From Pontibacillus sp. HMF3514 (lineage in GTDB: Bacteria > Bacillota > Bacilli > Bacillales > BH030062), in assembly GCF_009858175.1 (NCBI RefSeq), contig NZ_CP047393.1, positions 1,240,001 to 1,304,000 of the forward strand: a stretch of DNA of 64,000 nucleotides. The letters run 5' to 3'. The first letter of the stretch is position 1. Each line of letters starts with the position of its first letter. This document shows positions 25,626-33,970 of the stretch, piece by piece. The position numbers were made by a program, and so were the translations under genes. The notes under the pieces are model-generated. The model was not told the DNA's origin. It saw only the letters and a list, made by a program, of their open reading frames with translations, and searched no databases.

Positions 25626-25835
25626 TAATTGTGTACCTGTCATAGCAACAAGGAAGCCAATAACAATCGCAATCGCACCTAAGATAAGTGATGCTTTTCC
25701 GTAGTTTCGAACCGTTTGATTTTGACTACCAAACGCTAAAATAAACAGCGTAATGATGTTCACAAGAGGGATGGCTAGTAGCACTAAATATAACATCCAT
25801 CTCCACATGGATACGACGTTGTCTTGTTGTAGCAA
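25623..25835 (-). CDS. small membrane protein
   Basis: A 70-residue protein with two membrane segments (about 12-32 and 45-66) joined by FGSQNQTVRNYGKAS. It starts at TTG 25835 with AAAGGTGA six bases upstream. It resembles small DUF-type membrane proteins of Bacillaceae, but I cannot name a family. Confidence 0.6.
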   Translation of the reverse strand: MLQQDNVVSMWRWMLYLVLLAIPLVNIITLFILAFGSQNQTVRNYGKASLILGAIAIVIGFLVAMTGTQL

Positions 25836-25971
25836 TGAAAATCACCTTTCTATGTATGCTATCTATTATGCTAGCATTTCTTTCTAGAAATCTTCAATAA
25901 AGTGGGAGTGGTAGTTTTTAGTAACCTATTCTAAAATAAAGGTATCCATATAAGAGTAGGGGGTGTATGAC

Positions 25972-26772
25972 GTGAAACAAAACTTACTTAATTTAAAATG
26001 CTCATTAGATCAGGCCCAAATCGAGGACAGACTTTCGTATAAGCCAAATATTCTAGAGCTACAGTTATTCGAAGCGGATATAGATGATCCTGAGTATATA
26101 AAAAATGTGATTCACGACCTCCATGAAAAAGGTGTGAAAGTCATTCTTCATCATCCTATGAAAGTGAATGGGAAGTTTCTTGATATTTTAAGTGAGGACA
26201 AGGAAGTTCTTGAATATTATGAGCGGTCTTGTAGGGTGTTGGATGAAATCTGTTATTCAGAGGATATATATTGTGTCGTTCATCCTCATTATGATGACTG
26301 TGATAGTGGAAGGATTGATCCTTCAAACAAAAAACTTATGTTGGACAAATCAAATGAATTAAAAAAGGCCCTTCAAAAGCTTAGAGAGAATACAAATGAT
26401 CGATTTTATTTCGAGAATGCACCTGTCGGGATCTTTTCAAGCATGAATCCTTTTTGGATATCGCACATTATCCAACCATTGAATTTACCCGTCTGCTATG
26501 ATGTCAGTCATTCTTTTATGTCATTAAGAGGGGACAATCATAAATTAGAGCAGGATTTGAAAGCAGCTTTTCCTTTTACAAAGCATTATCATGTAGTGGA
26601 TAGTGAAGGGACCGAGGTCCATGATGCACTCCCCTTAGGAAATGGCGGAATTGTATGGGGTAACTTAAAGCCGTTTATTATGCAAAAGAATTTTATTTTT
26701 GAAATTGATTTACCGGATTACAAGGATTGTACACTTATGATCGACAGTGCCGCTTATTTTGAATCGGTATAA
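25972..26772 (+). CDS. TIM-barrel protein, sugar isomerase/endonuclease IV-like
   Basis: A 266-residue cytoplasmic protein of the xylose-isomerase-like (AP endonuclease 2) fold. Conserved metal-site-like stretches are VILHHPMK, YCVVHPHYDD, FYFENAPVG, CYDVSHSF and KHYHVVDSEG, in the order of the barrel strands. GTG 25972 lies nine bases after TAGGGGG; a GTG three codons earlier overlaps that site. The substrate is unknown. It is not next to related sugar genes. Confidence 0.65.
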   Translation: MKQNLLNLKCSLDQAQIEDRLSYKPNILELQLFEADIDDPEYIKNVIHDLHEKGVKVILHHPMKVNGKFLDILSEDKEVLEYYERSCRVLDEICYSEDIYCVVHPHYDDCDSGRIDPSNKKLMLDKSNELKKALQKLRENTNDRFYFENAPVGIFSSMNPFWISHIIQPLNLPVCYDVSHSFMSLRGDNHKLEQDLKAAFPFTKHYHVVDSEGTEVHDALPLGNGGIVWGNLKPFIMQKNFIFEIDLPDYKDCTLMIDSAAYFESV

Positions 26773-26785
26773 GTTGGCATACAAA

Positions 26786-26819
26786 AACAGGCAACCCCTT
26801 ACGTCAGGATCGCCTGTTA
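26786..26819. terminator. hairpin between convergent genes
   Basis: AACAGGC ... GCCTGTT enclose a 19-base loop. Weak T-runs; it is a likely but modest terminator. Confidence 0.45.
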
Positions 26820-27086
26820 AGAAAGAGACAACAATCGATAAGTCCTTTGCATTTCTAAAATTTTGGGCTTGATGATGTTCCATATCGCACTTTTGTACAA
26901 TTTGTACACCTTCGTATCCTTATAAGCACGAATGGTAGCCTTGATTAACTTCTTAGCCTTCTTCTTGGTTTGTTCATAGTTTCGGAGGTTTTTCTGCTGT
27001 ATATCTTCTTCAAGTTGTTTAAGAATCGAAAAAGCTGTACGAATGATAAAAAGATCATCTTTTCCTACAAATGTTTCAATGTTCAT
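26817..27086 (-). CDS. small basic helical protein, unknown
   Basis: An 89-residue protein, rich in lysine (QTKKKAKKLIKATIRAYKDT), predicted mostly helical. ATG 27086 follows AAAGGA by nine bases; the ATG at 27095 overlaps it. No family recognised. It is divergent from ppaC. Confidence 0.55.
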   Translation of the reverse strand: MNIETFVGKDDLFIIRTAFSILKQLEEDIQQKNLRNYEQTKKKAKKLIKATIRAYKDTKVYKLYKSAIWNIIKPKILEMQRTYRLLSLS

Positions 27087-27292
27087 GACGACCATCCTTT
27101 CTATAAGATTTATCTCACTAGTTTATGCAAGAGAGGGTCATAAAGAGACTAAATCGTAAAAGAATGTGTATAATTATTATATACTGAATATTCAGAAAAT
27201 ATAAGTGAGAATTTTATGAAATGTGTGGGAGGGGGCATCTTGTGATACACTAAAACCCGTACATAAATGTTTAGAAAAGGGAGTTTGAATTC

Positions 27293-28222
27293 ATGGAAAA
27301 AACATTGATTTTCGGACATAAAAATCCAGACACAGATACGATTTGCTCTGCGTTAGCTTATGCGGATTTAAAAACAAAAATTGGGGAGTCGGTAGAGCCT
27401 GTACGATTAGGTGAAGTGAACGGCGAAACACAATATGCTTTAGATACTTTTGAAGCAGAAGCACCTCGCCTAGTTCAAAGCGTGGCAAACGAAACAAGCA
27501 CGGTTATTCTTGTCGACCACAATGAGCGTCAACAAAGTGCTGATGATATTGATCAAGTACGTATTAAAGAGGTTATTGATCATCACCGTATTGCAAACTT
27601 TGAAACGGCTGATCCCCTATACTACCGTGCTGAACCAGTAGGCTGTACGGCAACGATTCTGAACAAAATGTATCGAGAAAATGGTGTAAGAATTGAAAAG
27701 AATATCGCAGGGTTATTGCTATCTGCTATCATTTCAGACTCTCTATTATTTAAATCACCTACGTGCACACAAGAAGATATTGTTGCTGCACGTGAGTTAG
27801 CTGATATCGCTGGTGTAGACGTTAATGATTACGGTTTGGACATGCTTAAAGCAGGTGCCGACTTAAGCGGGAAAACAAGTGAGGAACTGATCTCTCTTGA
27901 TGCTAAAGAGTTCAACATGGGCGGTAAAAAAGTAGAGGTAGCTCAGGTGAATGCTGTTGATACAGACGAAGTGCTTGCTCGCAAAGAAGAGCTAGGAAAA
28001 GCGATGAATGCAACGATCGAGGAAAAAGACTTAGACTTATTCTTACTTGTGATCACAGACATCTTAAACAGTAATTCCATCGCTGTTGCACTTGGTAATT
28101 CTGGACAAGCTGTTGGAGAAGCATTTGGTGTTAAGTTAGAAGATCATACGGCTCTTTTAGAAGGTGTGGTTTCTCGTAAAAAGCAGATTGTGCCGAAATT
28201 GACTGAGGCGTTGGAGAAGTAA
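27293..28222 (+). CDS. ppaC: manganese-dependent inorganic pyrophosphatase (family II)
   Basis: Cytoplasmic DHH-family enzyme that hydrolyses pyrophosphate and pulls biosynthetic reactions forward; 309 residues, full length. The metal ligands lie in GHKNPDTD (7-14), VDHNE (about 74-78), the DHH triad IDHHRI (about 96-101) and [10 protein letters not shown] (about 148-157). The C-terminal DHHA2 domain ends with [10 protein letters not shown]. Ribosome site AAAAGGGAG. There are no CBS domains, so it is the unregulated form. Confidence 0.95.
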   Translation: MEKTLIFGHKNPDTDTICSALAYADLKTKIGESVEPVRLGEVNGETQYALDTFEAEAPRLVQSVANETSTVILVDHNERQQSADDIDQVRIKEVIDHHRIANFETADPLYYRAEPVGCTATILNKMYRENGVRIEKNIAGLLLSAIISDSLLFKSPTCTQEDIVAARELADIAGVDVNDYGLDMLKAGADLSGKTSEELISLDAKEFNMGGKKVEVAQVNAVDTDEVLARKEELGKAMNATIEEKDLDLFLLVITDILNSNSIAVALGNSGQAVGEAFGVKLEDHTALLEGVVSRKKQIVPKLTEALEK

Positions 28223-28231
28223 TAAATATCT

Positions 28232-28278
28232 AAAAAGCATGTGGTTTTAGAAATAAATCTAAGACCACATGCTTTTTT
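28232..28278 (+). terminator. terminator of ppaC
   Basis: A 15-bp stem, AAAAAGCATGTGGTTTTAGA with its mirror TCTAAGACCACATGCTTTTT, starts 9 bases after the stop. Confidence 0.85.
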
Positions 28279-28295
28279 ATAAGTCCAGGAATTTA

Positions 28296-28676
28296 TAAAA
28301 TTAGTGGCTTGTGTATAACTCTTTAATGAGCGTGGGGCCTAGTCCAGCTCCAGCGCCCAGCAACTAGTATGCTTGGGCCCACATGACGTGGGTCAGATCG
28401 ACGTTGTCACAGGACGTGACGGGTTTAGTCGATCATTCTTTCTCCGTAAGATAAGTCAACATCGAATCGCTTTGCTCTTCGTGTTTCCTTTACACGTTTG
28501 TTACATAAAATTTTAACAATGAAGGAACTCGACGTAGTTAAAATTTCTAGGTGAAAGTACCACGGCAACTATGCTTCTGTCTGCGCCTATTGGCTTGCCA
28601 ATCAGCAAGTTTAGTTAATCTTACTGCGGCTCAGTCCAGCATATACGTTGCTACCCGGGCGCTTACGCTTTTGTTC
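28296..28676. repeat. structured interspersed element, long copy B
   Basis: A ~380-bp element with the same ends as the copies at 4.1 and 57.1 kb (AGCTCCAGCGCC; GGCGCTTACGC) plus two inserted blocks. Stems visible: CAACTAGTATGCT/AGCATATACGTTG outside; CCCAC/GTGGG; GTCAC/GTGAC inside GATCGAC/GTCGATC; a perfect AAATTTTAAC/GTTAAAATTT; ATTGGC/GCCAAT. It ends one base before the stop codon of the minus-strand dctB-like gene. A second long copy is at 55259. Confidence 0.85.
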
Positions 28677-29708
28677 TTACTCCCCGATGAGTTGATCCAT
28701 CCATTCTTCCCCGATAGTAGGCTCGAAGTTATCATATACAGCCTGAAACTTTTCTCTCCATGCAGCTTTTTCAGCCTCTGATAATGTATGTATTTTAATA
28801 TCAGATGAGTTCTTAAGTAATCGTAAGGCTTGCTGATTTGTTTCCATTGCGTGTTGTTGATTCCAAGCAGTTGTTTCTTCCATCGCGTCTTTAATCGCGG
28901 TTTGAATATGATTAGGTAGATTGCTCCAAAACTCCTGGTCCACCATGACAACATAGCTTAAAAATCCATGATTACTGATTGTCATGTAATCTTGGACCTT
29001 ATAAAACTTTTTTGAGTATATATTTGAGATGGTATTCTCCTGTCCATCAATCAAGCCTTGCTCAATGTTTCGGTACGTTAAGTTAAAAGAAATCCTACTA
29101 GTTTCAGCATTAAGAGCTTCAAACTGTTGTTCAATTACATCGCTGGGCATAATTCTAAAACGATGATTGGAAAAATCATTAGGATTTATTAATGCACGTT
29201 TACTACTTGTCATCTGTTTAAAGCCGTTGCTCCAATAAGATAGGCCTACTAAATTTTCACGTTCCATTGATTCTAGTAACTCGGTTCCGATTTCTCCATT
29301 AAATACTTCATAAATCGCATCATAAGTTGGAAAGGCATATGGTAGATCGAAAAGTTCTAGTTTAGGGAAAAATGTAGACATCTTTGAAGTTGCAGGTGCA
29401 ATCATTTGAATGGACCCTTGTCTTAAAGCCTCTATAGCTTCTTTTTCAGAATATAAGCTACCGTTCGGATACACCTCTACCCTTACTTTATTATTGGTTT
29501 TCTCTTGAACGAGATCTGCAAATTTCTCTGCAGCTTGTCCTTTAGGTGTGTTTTTAGCTACGATATGGCTAAATTTAATAACAATTTGTTCATTCAAACC
29601 TGCTTGTTCATCATCAGATGGATACTTATTCTCTTGTTTTAGATAAAGGTATGTAGACGCAATGGCCAGTAATAGAATCATAAAAAAGACCAAGTGTTTC
29701 TTTTTCAT
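28677..29708 (-). CDS. dctB: membrane-anchored DctP-type dicarboxylate-binding protein
   Basis: A 343-residue TRAP-type solute-binding protein. It has no lipobox; an uncleaved signal anchor (about 5-24) precedes the binding domain from about 40 (IVIKFSHIVAKNTPKGQAAE). The signature region SRISFNLTYRNIEQGLIDGQ is kept. It is divergent from a DctS/DctR two-component system, the arrangement of B. subtilis dctB, whose product works with DctS as a C4-dicarboxylate co-sensor rather than in transport. The real DctP is at 32316 and is its paralogue. ATG 29708 follows GAGGTGG; a start 12 bases upstream lacks one. Confidence 0.82.
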   Translation of the reverse strand: MKKKHLVFFMILLLAIASTYLYLKQENKYPSDDEQAGLNEQIVIKFSHIVAKNTPKGQAAEKFADLVQEKTNNKVRVEVYPNGSLYSEKEAIEALRQGSIQMIAPATSKMSTFFPKLELFDLPYAFPTYDAIYEVFNGEIGTELLESMERENLVGLSYWSNGFKQMTSSKRALINPNDFSNHRFRIMPSDVIEQQFEALNAETSRISFNLTYRNIEQGLIDGQENTISNIYSKKFYKVQDYMTISNHGFLSYVVMVDQEFWSNLPNHIQTAIKDAMEETTAWNQQHAMETNQQALRLLKNSSDIKIHTLSEAEKAAWREKFQAVYDNFEPTIGEEWMDQLIGE

Positions 29709-29797
29709 AAGCCACCTCATAATGTTGTTTTAAAAATTGTAACATATCTGAAATTTCATGCTACAATACCCATATTACCTATGAAAGGATATGCCGT

Positions 29798-31396
29798 ATG
29801 ACGATTAAGCAGCTTCCTATTCAGGTTAAAATTACAATCCTTTCTTTTGGGGTTGTTTTATTTACGCTATTAATTTCAAGCATTTTTCTGATAGGAAATG
29901 TGGAAAACTTGAAAAAAGAAGAGCTAAGAAAAAGGTCTATGATTACTGCTCGAACAGTTGCTCAGCTTCCAGAAATTAAGCAAAATATCACATTAGATGA
30001 TGGATGGGAAAACATTAATCCAGTCGTAGATAGAATTAGAATTATTAATGATGCAGACTACATCGTTGTAATGAATAATCAAAGGAAACGATTTTCCCAT
30101 CCTAATCATTCCATGATCGGAACATATTCTAGTGGGGTGGATGAAAACGAAGCTTTTGCACGTCATTCCTATACGACTTTAGCAAAAGGAGAAGAAGGCC
30201 TGGCTGTAAGGGCTCTTGTTCCCATTCTAAATAATAAATCGGAACAAGTTGGTGTTGTGATTGTAGGAAATCTCTTACCCGGTTTCTCTGCACTCCTTCT
30301 TGATATGAAAAAAGAGATCCTGATTATGCTTTTCCTTACATTATTATTTGGAATTAGTGGATCTGGACTTCTTGCTCGACACATAAAAAATCAAATGTAT
30401 CATCTAGAACCATATGAATTAAAGCGCATTTTAGAAGAGCGAACAGCTACCTTCAATGCTATGCATGAAGGAGTCATTGCGATAGATACAGAAAAAAGGA
30501 TTACTGTATTTAACCATAAAGCAAAAGAAATGTTGGGAGTTTCTGGAGATGTGATTGGGAAGCCTATTCAATCCATTCTATATGATACTAGGCTTCCAGA
30601 AATATTAGAATTAGAGAAACCTATTTTTAATCAAGAATTAACAGTAAATGATACGAACTTAATGAGTAATCGAGTTCCAATTCTATTTGATCATAATGTG
30701 CTTGGAGCGGTTGCTATATTTCAGGATCGAACGGAAGTAACTAAAATAGCTGAAGAACTAACAGGTGTAAAAGCTTTTGTTGAGGCCCTTCGAGTACAAA
30801 ACCATGAACACATGAATAAACTACATACCATTGCTGGACTGATCCAATTGGGTAACAAGGATAAAGCTTTAAATTATGTGTTCAATATCACGGAAGAATA
30901 TGAAGATCTATCAAGCTTTCTTAGTGAGAACATCGGTAACGATAGCTTAGCAGGTCTTTTGTTAAGCAAAGTAAGTAGAGGGAAAGAGCTTGGAATTCAT
31001 GTTCATATCGATCGGAAAAGTCATTTAAATAAGTTTCCACCTGATTTAGATAAACATGATTTTGTATTGTTATTTGGGAATTTATTTGAGAATGCTTTTA
31101 CTGCACTTCAGCAATCTGAGAGTCATGAAAAATATGTAGAAGTAAGTTTAGAACAAGATGATGAATTATGTTCTATCTTAATCGAAGATAGCGGAATCGG
31201 GATAAGCGAAGAGGATCAAAAGCAGATCTTTAAAGAGGGCTTTACCACGAAGAGTGAAGAGGGTCATGGAATTGGACTATCACTTGTAAAGAACATTGTA
31301 GATAAAGGGGAAGGAACCATAAATATTTATTCCAAGCCCAATCAAGGAACGAGCTTTGTGATTACATTCCCAATGGATCGAAGGGGGAGCGCGTAA
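29798..31396 (+). CDS. dctS: DctS-type sensor histidine kinase (CitA/DcuS family)
   Basis: A 532-residue membrane kinase sensing C4-dicarboxylates. Order: TM1 (about 12-33), an extracytoplasmic PAS-like domain (35-165) with RKRFSHPNHSMIG, TM2 (about 172-195), a cytoplasmic PAS (about 215-320), phospho-His region VQNHEHMNKLHTIAGLIQLG (about 335-355), then ATPase boxes LFENAFTAL, DSGIGIS and GHGIGLSLV. The CitA-type H-box defines the family. Ribosome site GAAAGG. The response regulator gene follows after 1 bp. Confidence 0.9.
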   Translation: MTIKQLPIQVKITILSFGVVLFTLLISSIFLIGNVENLKKEELRKRSMITARTVAQLPEIKQNITLDDGWENINPVVDRIRIINDADYIVVMNNQRKRFSHPNHSMIGTYSSGVDENEAFARHSYTTLAKGEEGLAVRALVPILNNKSEQVGVVIVGNLLPGFSALLLDMKKEILIMLFLTLLFGISGSGLLARHIKNQMYHLEPYELKRILEERTATFNAMHEGVIAIDTEKRITVFNHKAKEMLGVSGDVIGKPIQSILYDTRLPEILELEKPIFNQELTVNDTNLMSNRVPILFDHNVLGAVAIFQDRTEVTKIAEELTGVKAFVEALRVQNHEHMNKLHTIAGLIQLGNKDKALNYVFNITEEYEDLSSFLSENIGNDSLAGLLLSKVSRGKELGIHVHIDRKSHLNKFPPDLDKHDFVLLFGNLFENAFTALQQSESHEKYVEVSLEQDDELCSILIEDSGIGISEEDQKQIFKEGFTTKSEEGHGIGLSLVKNIVDKGEGTINIYSKPNQGTSFVITFPMDRRGSA

Positions 31397-31397
31397 C

Positions 31398-32072
31398 ATG
31401 ATTCGAGTTTTATTAATTGAAGATGACCCTATGGTACAGGAAGTGAACAAACAGTTTATAGAAAAGGTAGAAGGATTTAAAGTAGTTGAAAAGGCGGGGA
31501 ATGGGAAGGAAGGGATCGAGAAAATTGAAAGATATAAGCCTGATTTGGTAATTCTTGATGTTTATATGCCAAATCAAAATGGCTTAGAAGTTCTATATCA
31601 CATTCGAAAAGAACAATTTCCTGTAGATGTAATAACGGTCACTGCAGCTAATGATCAAGAGACGATCCGAAAAATGCTTCAAAATGGTGCTGTAGATTAC
31701 ATCATAAAACCATTTAAATTTGAGCGAATTCAACAAGCGTTGGAAAACTATAAAAGATATACAAGCAAATTATCTGAAAAGACCGCTGTTTCACAAGATT
31801 ATATTGACGAAATTCTTCATAAAAAAGTGGAAGAGTCTTCTGAAGATGCGGATATTCCCAAAGGGCTTAACCAATTAACTTTAGATCAAATCTCTAAATA
31901 TTTAGATCAACAAAGAGAAGCCAAATCAGCTGAAGATGTTGCTGAAGGTGTAGGGCTTGCTCGTGTAACAGCAAGAAGGTATCTAGAATATATGAAAAAA
32001 ATTGGCCATATTAAGCTGGATATGCAATATGGTGGGGTAGGAAGACCTGTGAATCGTTATATAAAAAAGTGA
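31398..32072 (+). CDS. dctR: DctR-type response regulator (CitB family)
   Basis: A 224-residue regulator with receiver domain (1-120; phospho-Asp in VILDVYMPN about 54, Lys in YIIKPFKFERIQ) and a C-terminal winged-helix region (about 160-224; AEGVGLARVTARRYLEYMKK). It is cotranscribed with dctS. Likely target is dctPQM just downstream; two pairs of similar CAAAAAGACC-type sequences flank the intergenic terminator. Ribosome site AAGGGGGAG overlaps the dctS end. Confidence 0.9.
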   Translation: MIRVLLIEDDPMVQEVNKQFIEKVEGFKVVEKAGNGKEGIEKIERYKPDLVILDVYMPNQNGLEVLYHIRKEQFPVDVITVTAANDQETIRKMLQNGAVDYIIKPFKFERIQQALENYKRYTSKLSEKTAVSQDYIDEILHKKVEESSEDADIPKGLNQLTLDQISKYLDQQREAKSAEDVAEGVGLARVTARRYLEYMKKIGHIKLDMQYGGVGRPVNRYIKK

Positions 32073-32092
32073 TCCTTTTTGTCTTTTTGGTC
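32073..32092. promoter_or_regulatory. candidate DctR site 1
   Basis: TCCTTTTTGTCTTTTTGGTC is the reverse complement of a motif repeated at 32195-32217 (GACCAAAAAG plus a CAAAAAGG half). Two half-sites 9-11 bases apart fit a dimeric response regulator. Confidence 0.4.
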
Positions 32093-32149
32093 TTAACGGT
32101 TACAAATCATCCACCATTTTATAAAAAATGAATAATGATTGTAACTTTT

Positions 32150-32177
32150 TAAAAACTCCTAGTTCTTAGGAGTTTTT
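32150..32177 (+). terminator. terminator of dctSR
   Basis: AAAAACTCCTA/TAGGAGTTTTTT with a small loop and a long T-rich tail. Confidence 0.85.
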
Positions 32178-32194
32178 TCTTTTTTTCAGGAAGA

Positions 32195-32217
32195 GAACAA
32201 AAAGACCAAAAAGGACA
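32195..32217. promoter_or_regulatory. candidate DctR site 2, upstream of dctP
   Basis: AACAAAAAGACCAAAAAGGA holds two CAAAAAG half-sites in direct orientation, about 100 bases before dctP and just before a cre site and the likely promoter. Site 1 is the inverted counterpart. Confidence 0.45.
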
Positions 32218-32245
32218 ATATGATTACAATATTCAACACCCTTGA

Positions 32246-32259
32246 TGTAAGCGTTATCA
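32246..32259. promoter_or_regulatory. cre site for dctP operon
   Basis: TGTAAGCGTTATCA fits TGWNANCGNTNWCA fully. It lies 57 bases before the dctP start and overlaps the probable promoter (CATAAT at 32258), which predicts glucose repression of dicarboxylate uptake. Confidence 0.7.
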
Positions 32260-32315
32260 TAATGTTTAAGTTTAAATATTACTTATTTTCTGACAAATGA
32301 AAGGGGTACTTACTT

Positions 32316-33377
32316 ATGCAAAAAAAGCTTAGCTTAATTCTATCCACTATTCTTTTAATAGGGGTTTTAGCAGGATGTGGTGCACGTTCTTCAGAAACGT
32401 CAGGTGATGGATCTTCATCAGGTGGAGAAGGAGATAATAAGAATGAAGAAAAGATTACGATTAAGTTTTCACACGTAGTTGCAGAAAACACACCTAAAGG
32501 AAAAGCGGCAAATATGTTTGAAGATCTTGCTGAAAAGTACACAGATGGAAAAGTAGATGTACAAGTGTTCCCAAATTCTCAACTTTATAATGACGATGAA
32601 GTGTTATCTGCAGTTCAGCAAAACAATGTTCAAATGGCAGCTCCAGCAACATCAAAGGTGTCCAAGTTATTCCCGGAATGGCAGATTTTCGATTTCCCAT
32701 TTGCATTTGAAGACACACAAGCTGTACAAGAAGCGATGGAAAGTGAAAAAATCGGTGGAAAACTTTTTAAGATGCTAAAAGATCAGAACTTACTAGGCTT
32801 ATCCATGTGGGATAACGGTTTTAAACAAATGACTCTTGATGAACACGCTTTAATTAAGCCTGAAGATTTCAAAGGTCAGAAGTTCCGTGTTATGTCTAGT
32901 AAAGTACTAGAAGCACAATTCGAAGCGGTAGATGCTAATCCTACTCCAATGCCGTTTAGTGAAGTATATAGTGCATTAGAGCAAGGGGTTATTGATGGAC
33001 AAGAAAATACACTTTCTAATATTTACTCTAAGAAATTCCATGAAGTCCAAGACTATATGACGATTAGTAACCATGGTTACCTTGGATATGCAGTTATTAC
33101 AAATGATGAATTCTGGACAGGTTTACCTGATGACGTTCGCTCTAGCTTGGAAAAAGCACTAGATGAAACAACAAAATGGGTTCGTGAAAATGGTGAACGT
33201 CTAAATAACGAAAACCTTGAAAAGATCAAAGAGGACGGTACATTGAAAGAAATTCATAAGCTAACAGATGAAGAGAAACAAGCTTGGATTAAAGCTATGG
33301 ATCCAGTGTACAAGCAATTTGAAGACGAAGTAGGCAAGGACTTAATTGAGGCAGTAAAAGCCCTTCGTAAGAAGTAA
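32316..33377 (+). CDS. dctP: TRAP transporter solute-binding lipoprotein
   Basis: A 353-residue extracytoplasmic receptor that delivers C4-dicarboxylates to DctQM. The signal peptide ends in GVLAGCGARS (Cys about 22), then a Ser/Gly-rich linker (24-45) and the binding domain beginning ITIKFSHVVAENTPKGKAAN. The signature region is PMPFSEVYSALEQGVIDGQE. It is about half identical by eye to the divergent dctB-like protein. Ribosome site GAAAGGGG. A hairpin after the gene separates it from dctQM and may raise its relative dose. Confidence 0.92.
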   Translation: MQKKLSLILSTILLIGVLAGCGARSSETSGDGSSSGGEGDNKNEEKITIKFSHVVAENTPKGKAANMFEDLAEKYTDGKVDVQVFPNSQLYNDDEVLSAVQQNNVQMAAPATSKVSKLFPEWQIFDFPFAFEDTQAVQEAMESEKIGGKLFKMLKDQNLLGLSMWDNGFKQMTLDEHALIKPEDFKGQKFRVMSSKVLEAQFEAVDANPTPMPFSEVYSALEQGVIDGQENTLSNIYSKKFHEVQDYMTISNHGYLGYAVITNDEFWTGLPDDVRSSLEKALDETTKWVRENGERLNNENLEKIKEDGTLKEIHKLTDEEKQAWIKAMDPVYKQFEDEVGKDLIEAVKALRKK

Positions 33378-33382
33378 AACTG

Positions 33383-33408
33383 GAGAGGGCTTCAAGCCCT
33401 CTCTTTTA
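33383..33408 (+). terminator. intra-operon hairpin after dctP
   Basis: GAGAGGGCTT/AAGCCCTCTC followed by TTTT; likely partial terminator or mRNA-stabilising end, common after binding-protein genes. Confidence 0.75.
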
Positions 33409-33457
33409 TTTTAAAAACACTTCAAGATATTGCTATAGGACAAGGAAGTGATAACTG

Positions 33458-33970
33458 GTGAAAGTATTAAACTCCATCATTAACAAATTTGAAGAGATTG
33501 TTGTGATCATCAGCTTGGCAGTTGCAACGATTTTAACATTTATTGAAGTTATCTTACGTAAATTTTTTGGATCAAGCCTTGGATTTACACATGAGTTGGT
33601 AGTGTACCTTCTTATAACAGCTGGTTTAATTGGTGCATCCATTGGTGTTCGTGAAAAAGTACACCTTGGGGTAGACATTGTCATTCAACAATTTCCATTA
33701 GGGCTACAAAAAACGATTGTCATCGTTACTCAAATGGCTAGTGTTTTATTTTGTTTAATCATTGCTATATTAGGTGTGCAACAAGTACAAAACATTGCTA
33801 AATTTGGACAAGTAACCCCAGAAATGGAAATTCCTTTTTTTATACCACTTCTTATCGTCCCAATTTCATTTGGGCTTATGACGCTACGGTTTACTCAACA
33901 GCTTATTCAATCTATAAGAACGCCAGCTAAAGGGTTGCTTCAAGAGGAGGATGATGCCGTTCATGAATAA
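33458..33970 (+). CDS. dctQ: TRAP transporter small permease subunit
   Basis: A 170-residue membrane protein with four hydrophobic segments, the DctQ fold that bridges receptor and large permease. Family stretch EVILRKFFGSSLGFTHELV (about 30-48) and EKVHLGVDI (about 66). GTG start at 33458 preceded by AAGGAAGTG. The end overlaps the dctM start, so translation is coupled. Confidence 0.9.
   Translation: MKVLNSIINKFEEIVVIISLAVATILTFIEVILRKFFGSSLGFTHELVVYLLITAGLIGASIGVREKVHLGVDIVIQQFPLGLQKTIVIVTQMASVLFCLIIAILGVQQVQNIAKFGQVTPEMEIPFFIPLLIVPISFGLMTLRFTQQLIQSIRTPAKGLLQEEDDAVHE

Noticed and set aside
28551-28954. Frames crossing the long element into the dctB-like gene
   Set aside because: They depend on repeat sequence and are out of phase with the receptor gene; the equivalent frames are not kept in the copy at 55259.
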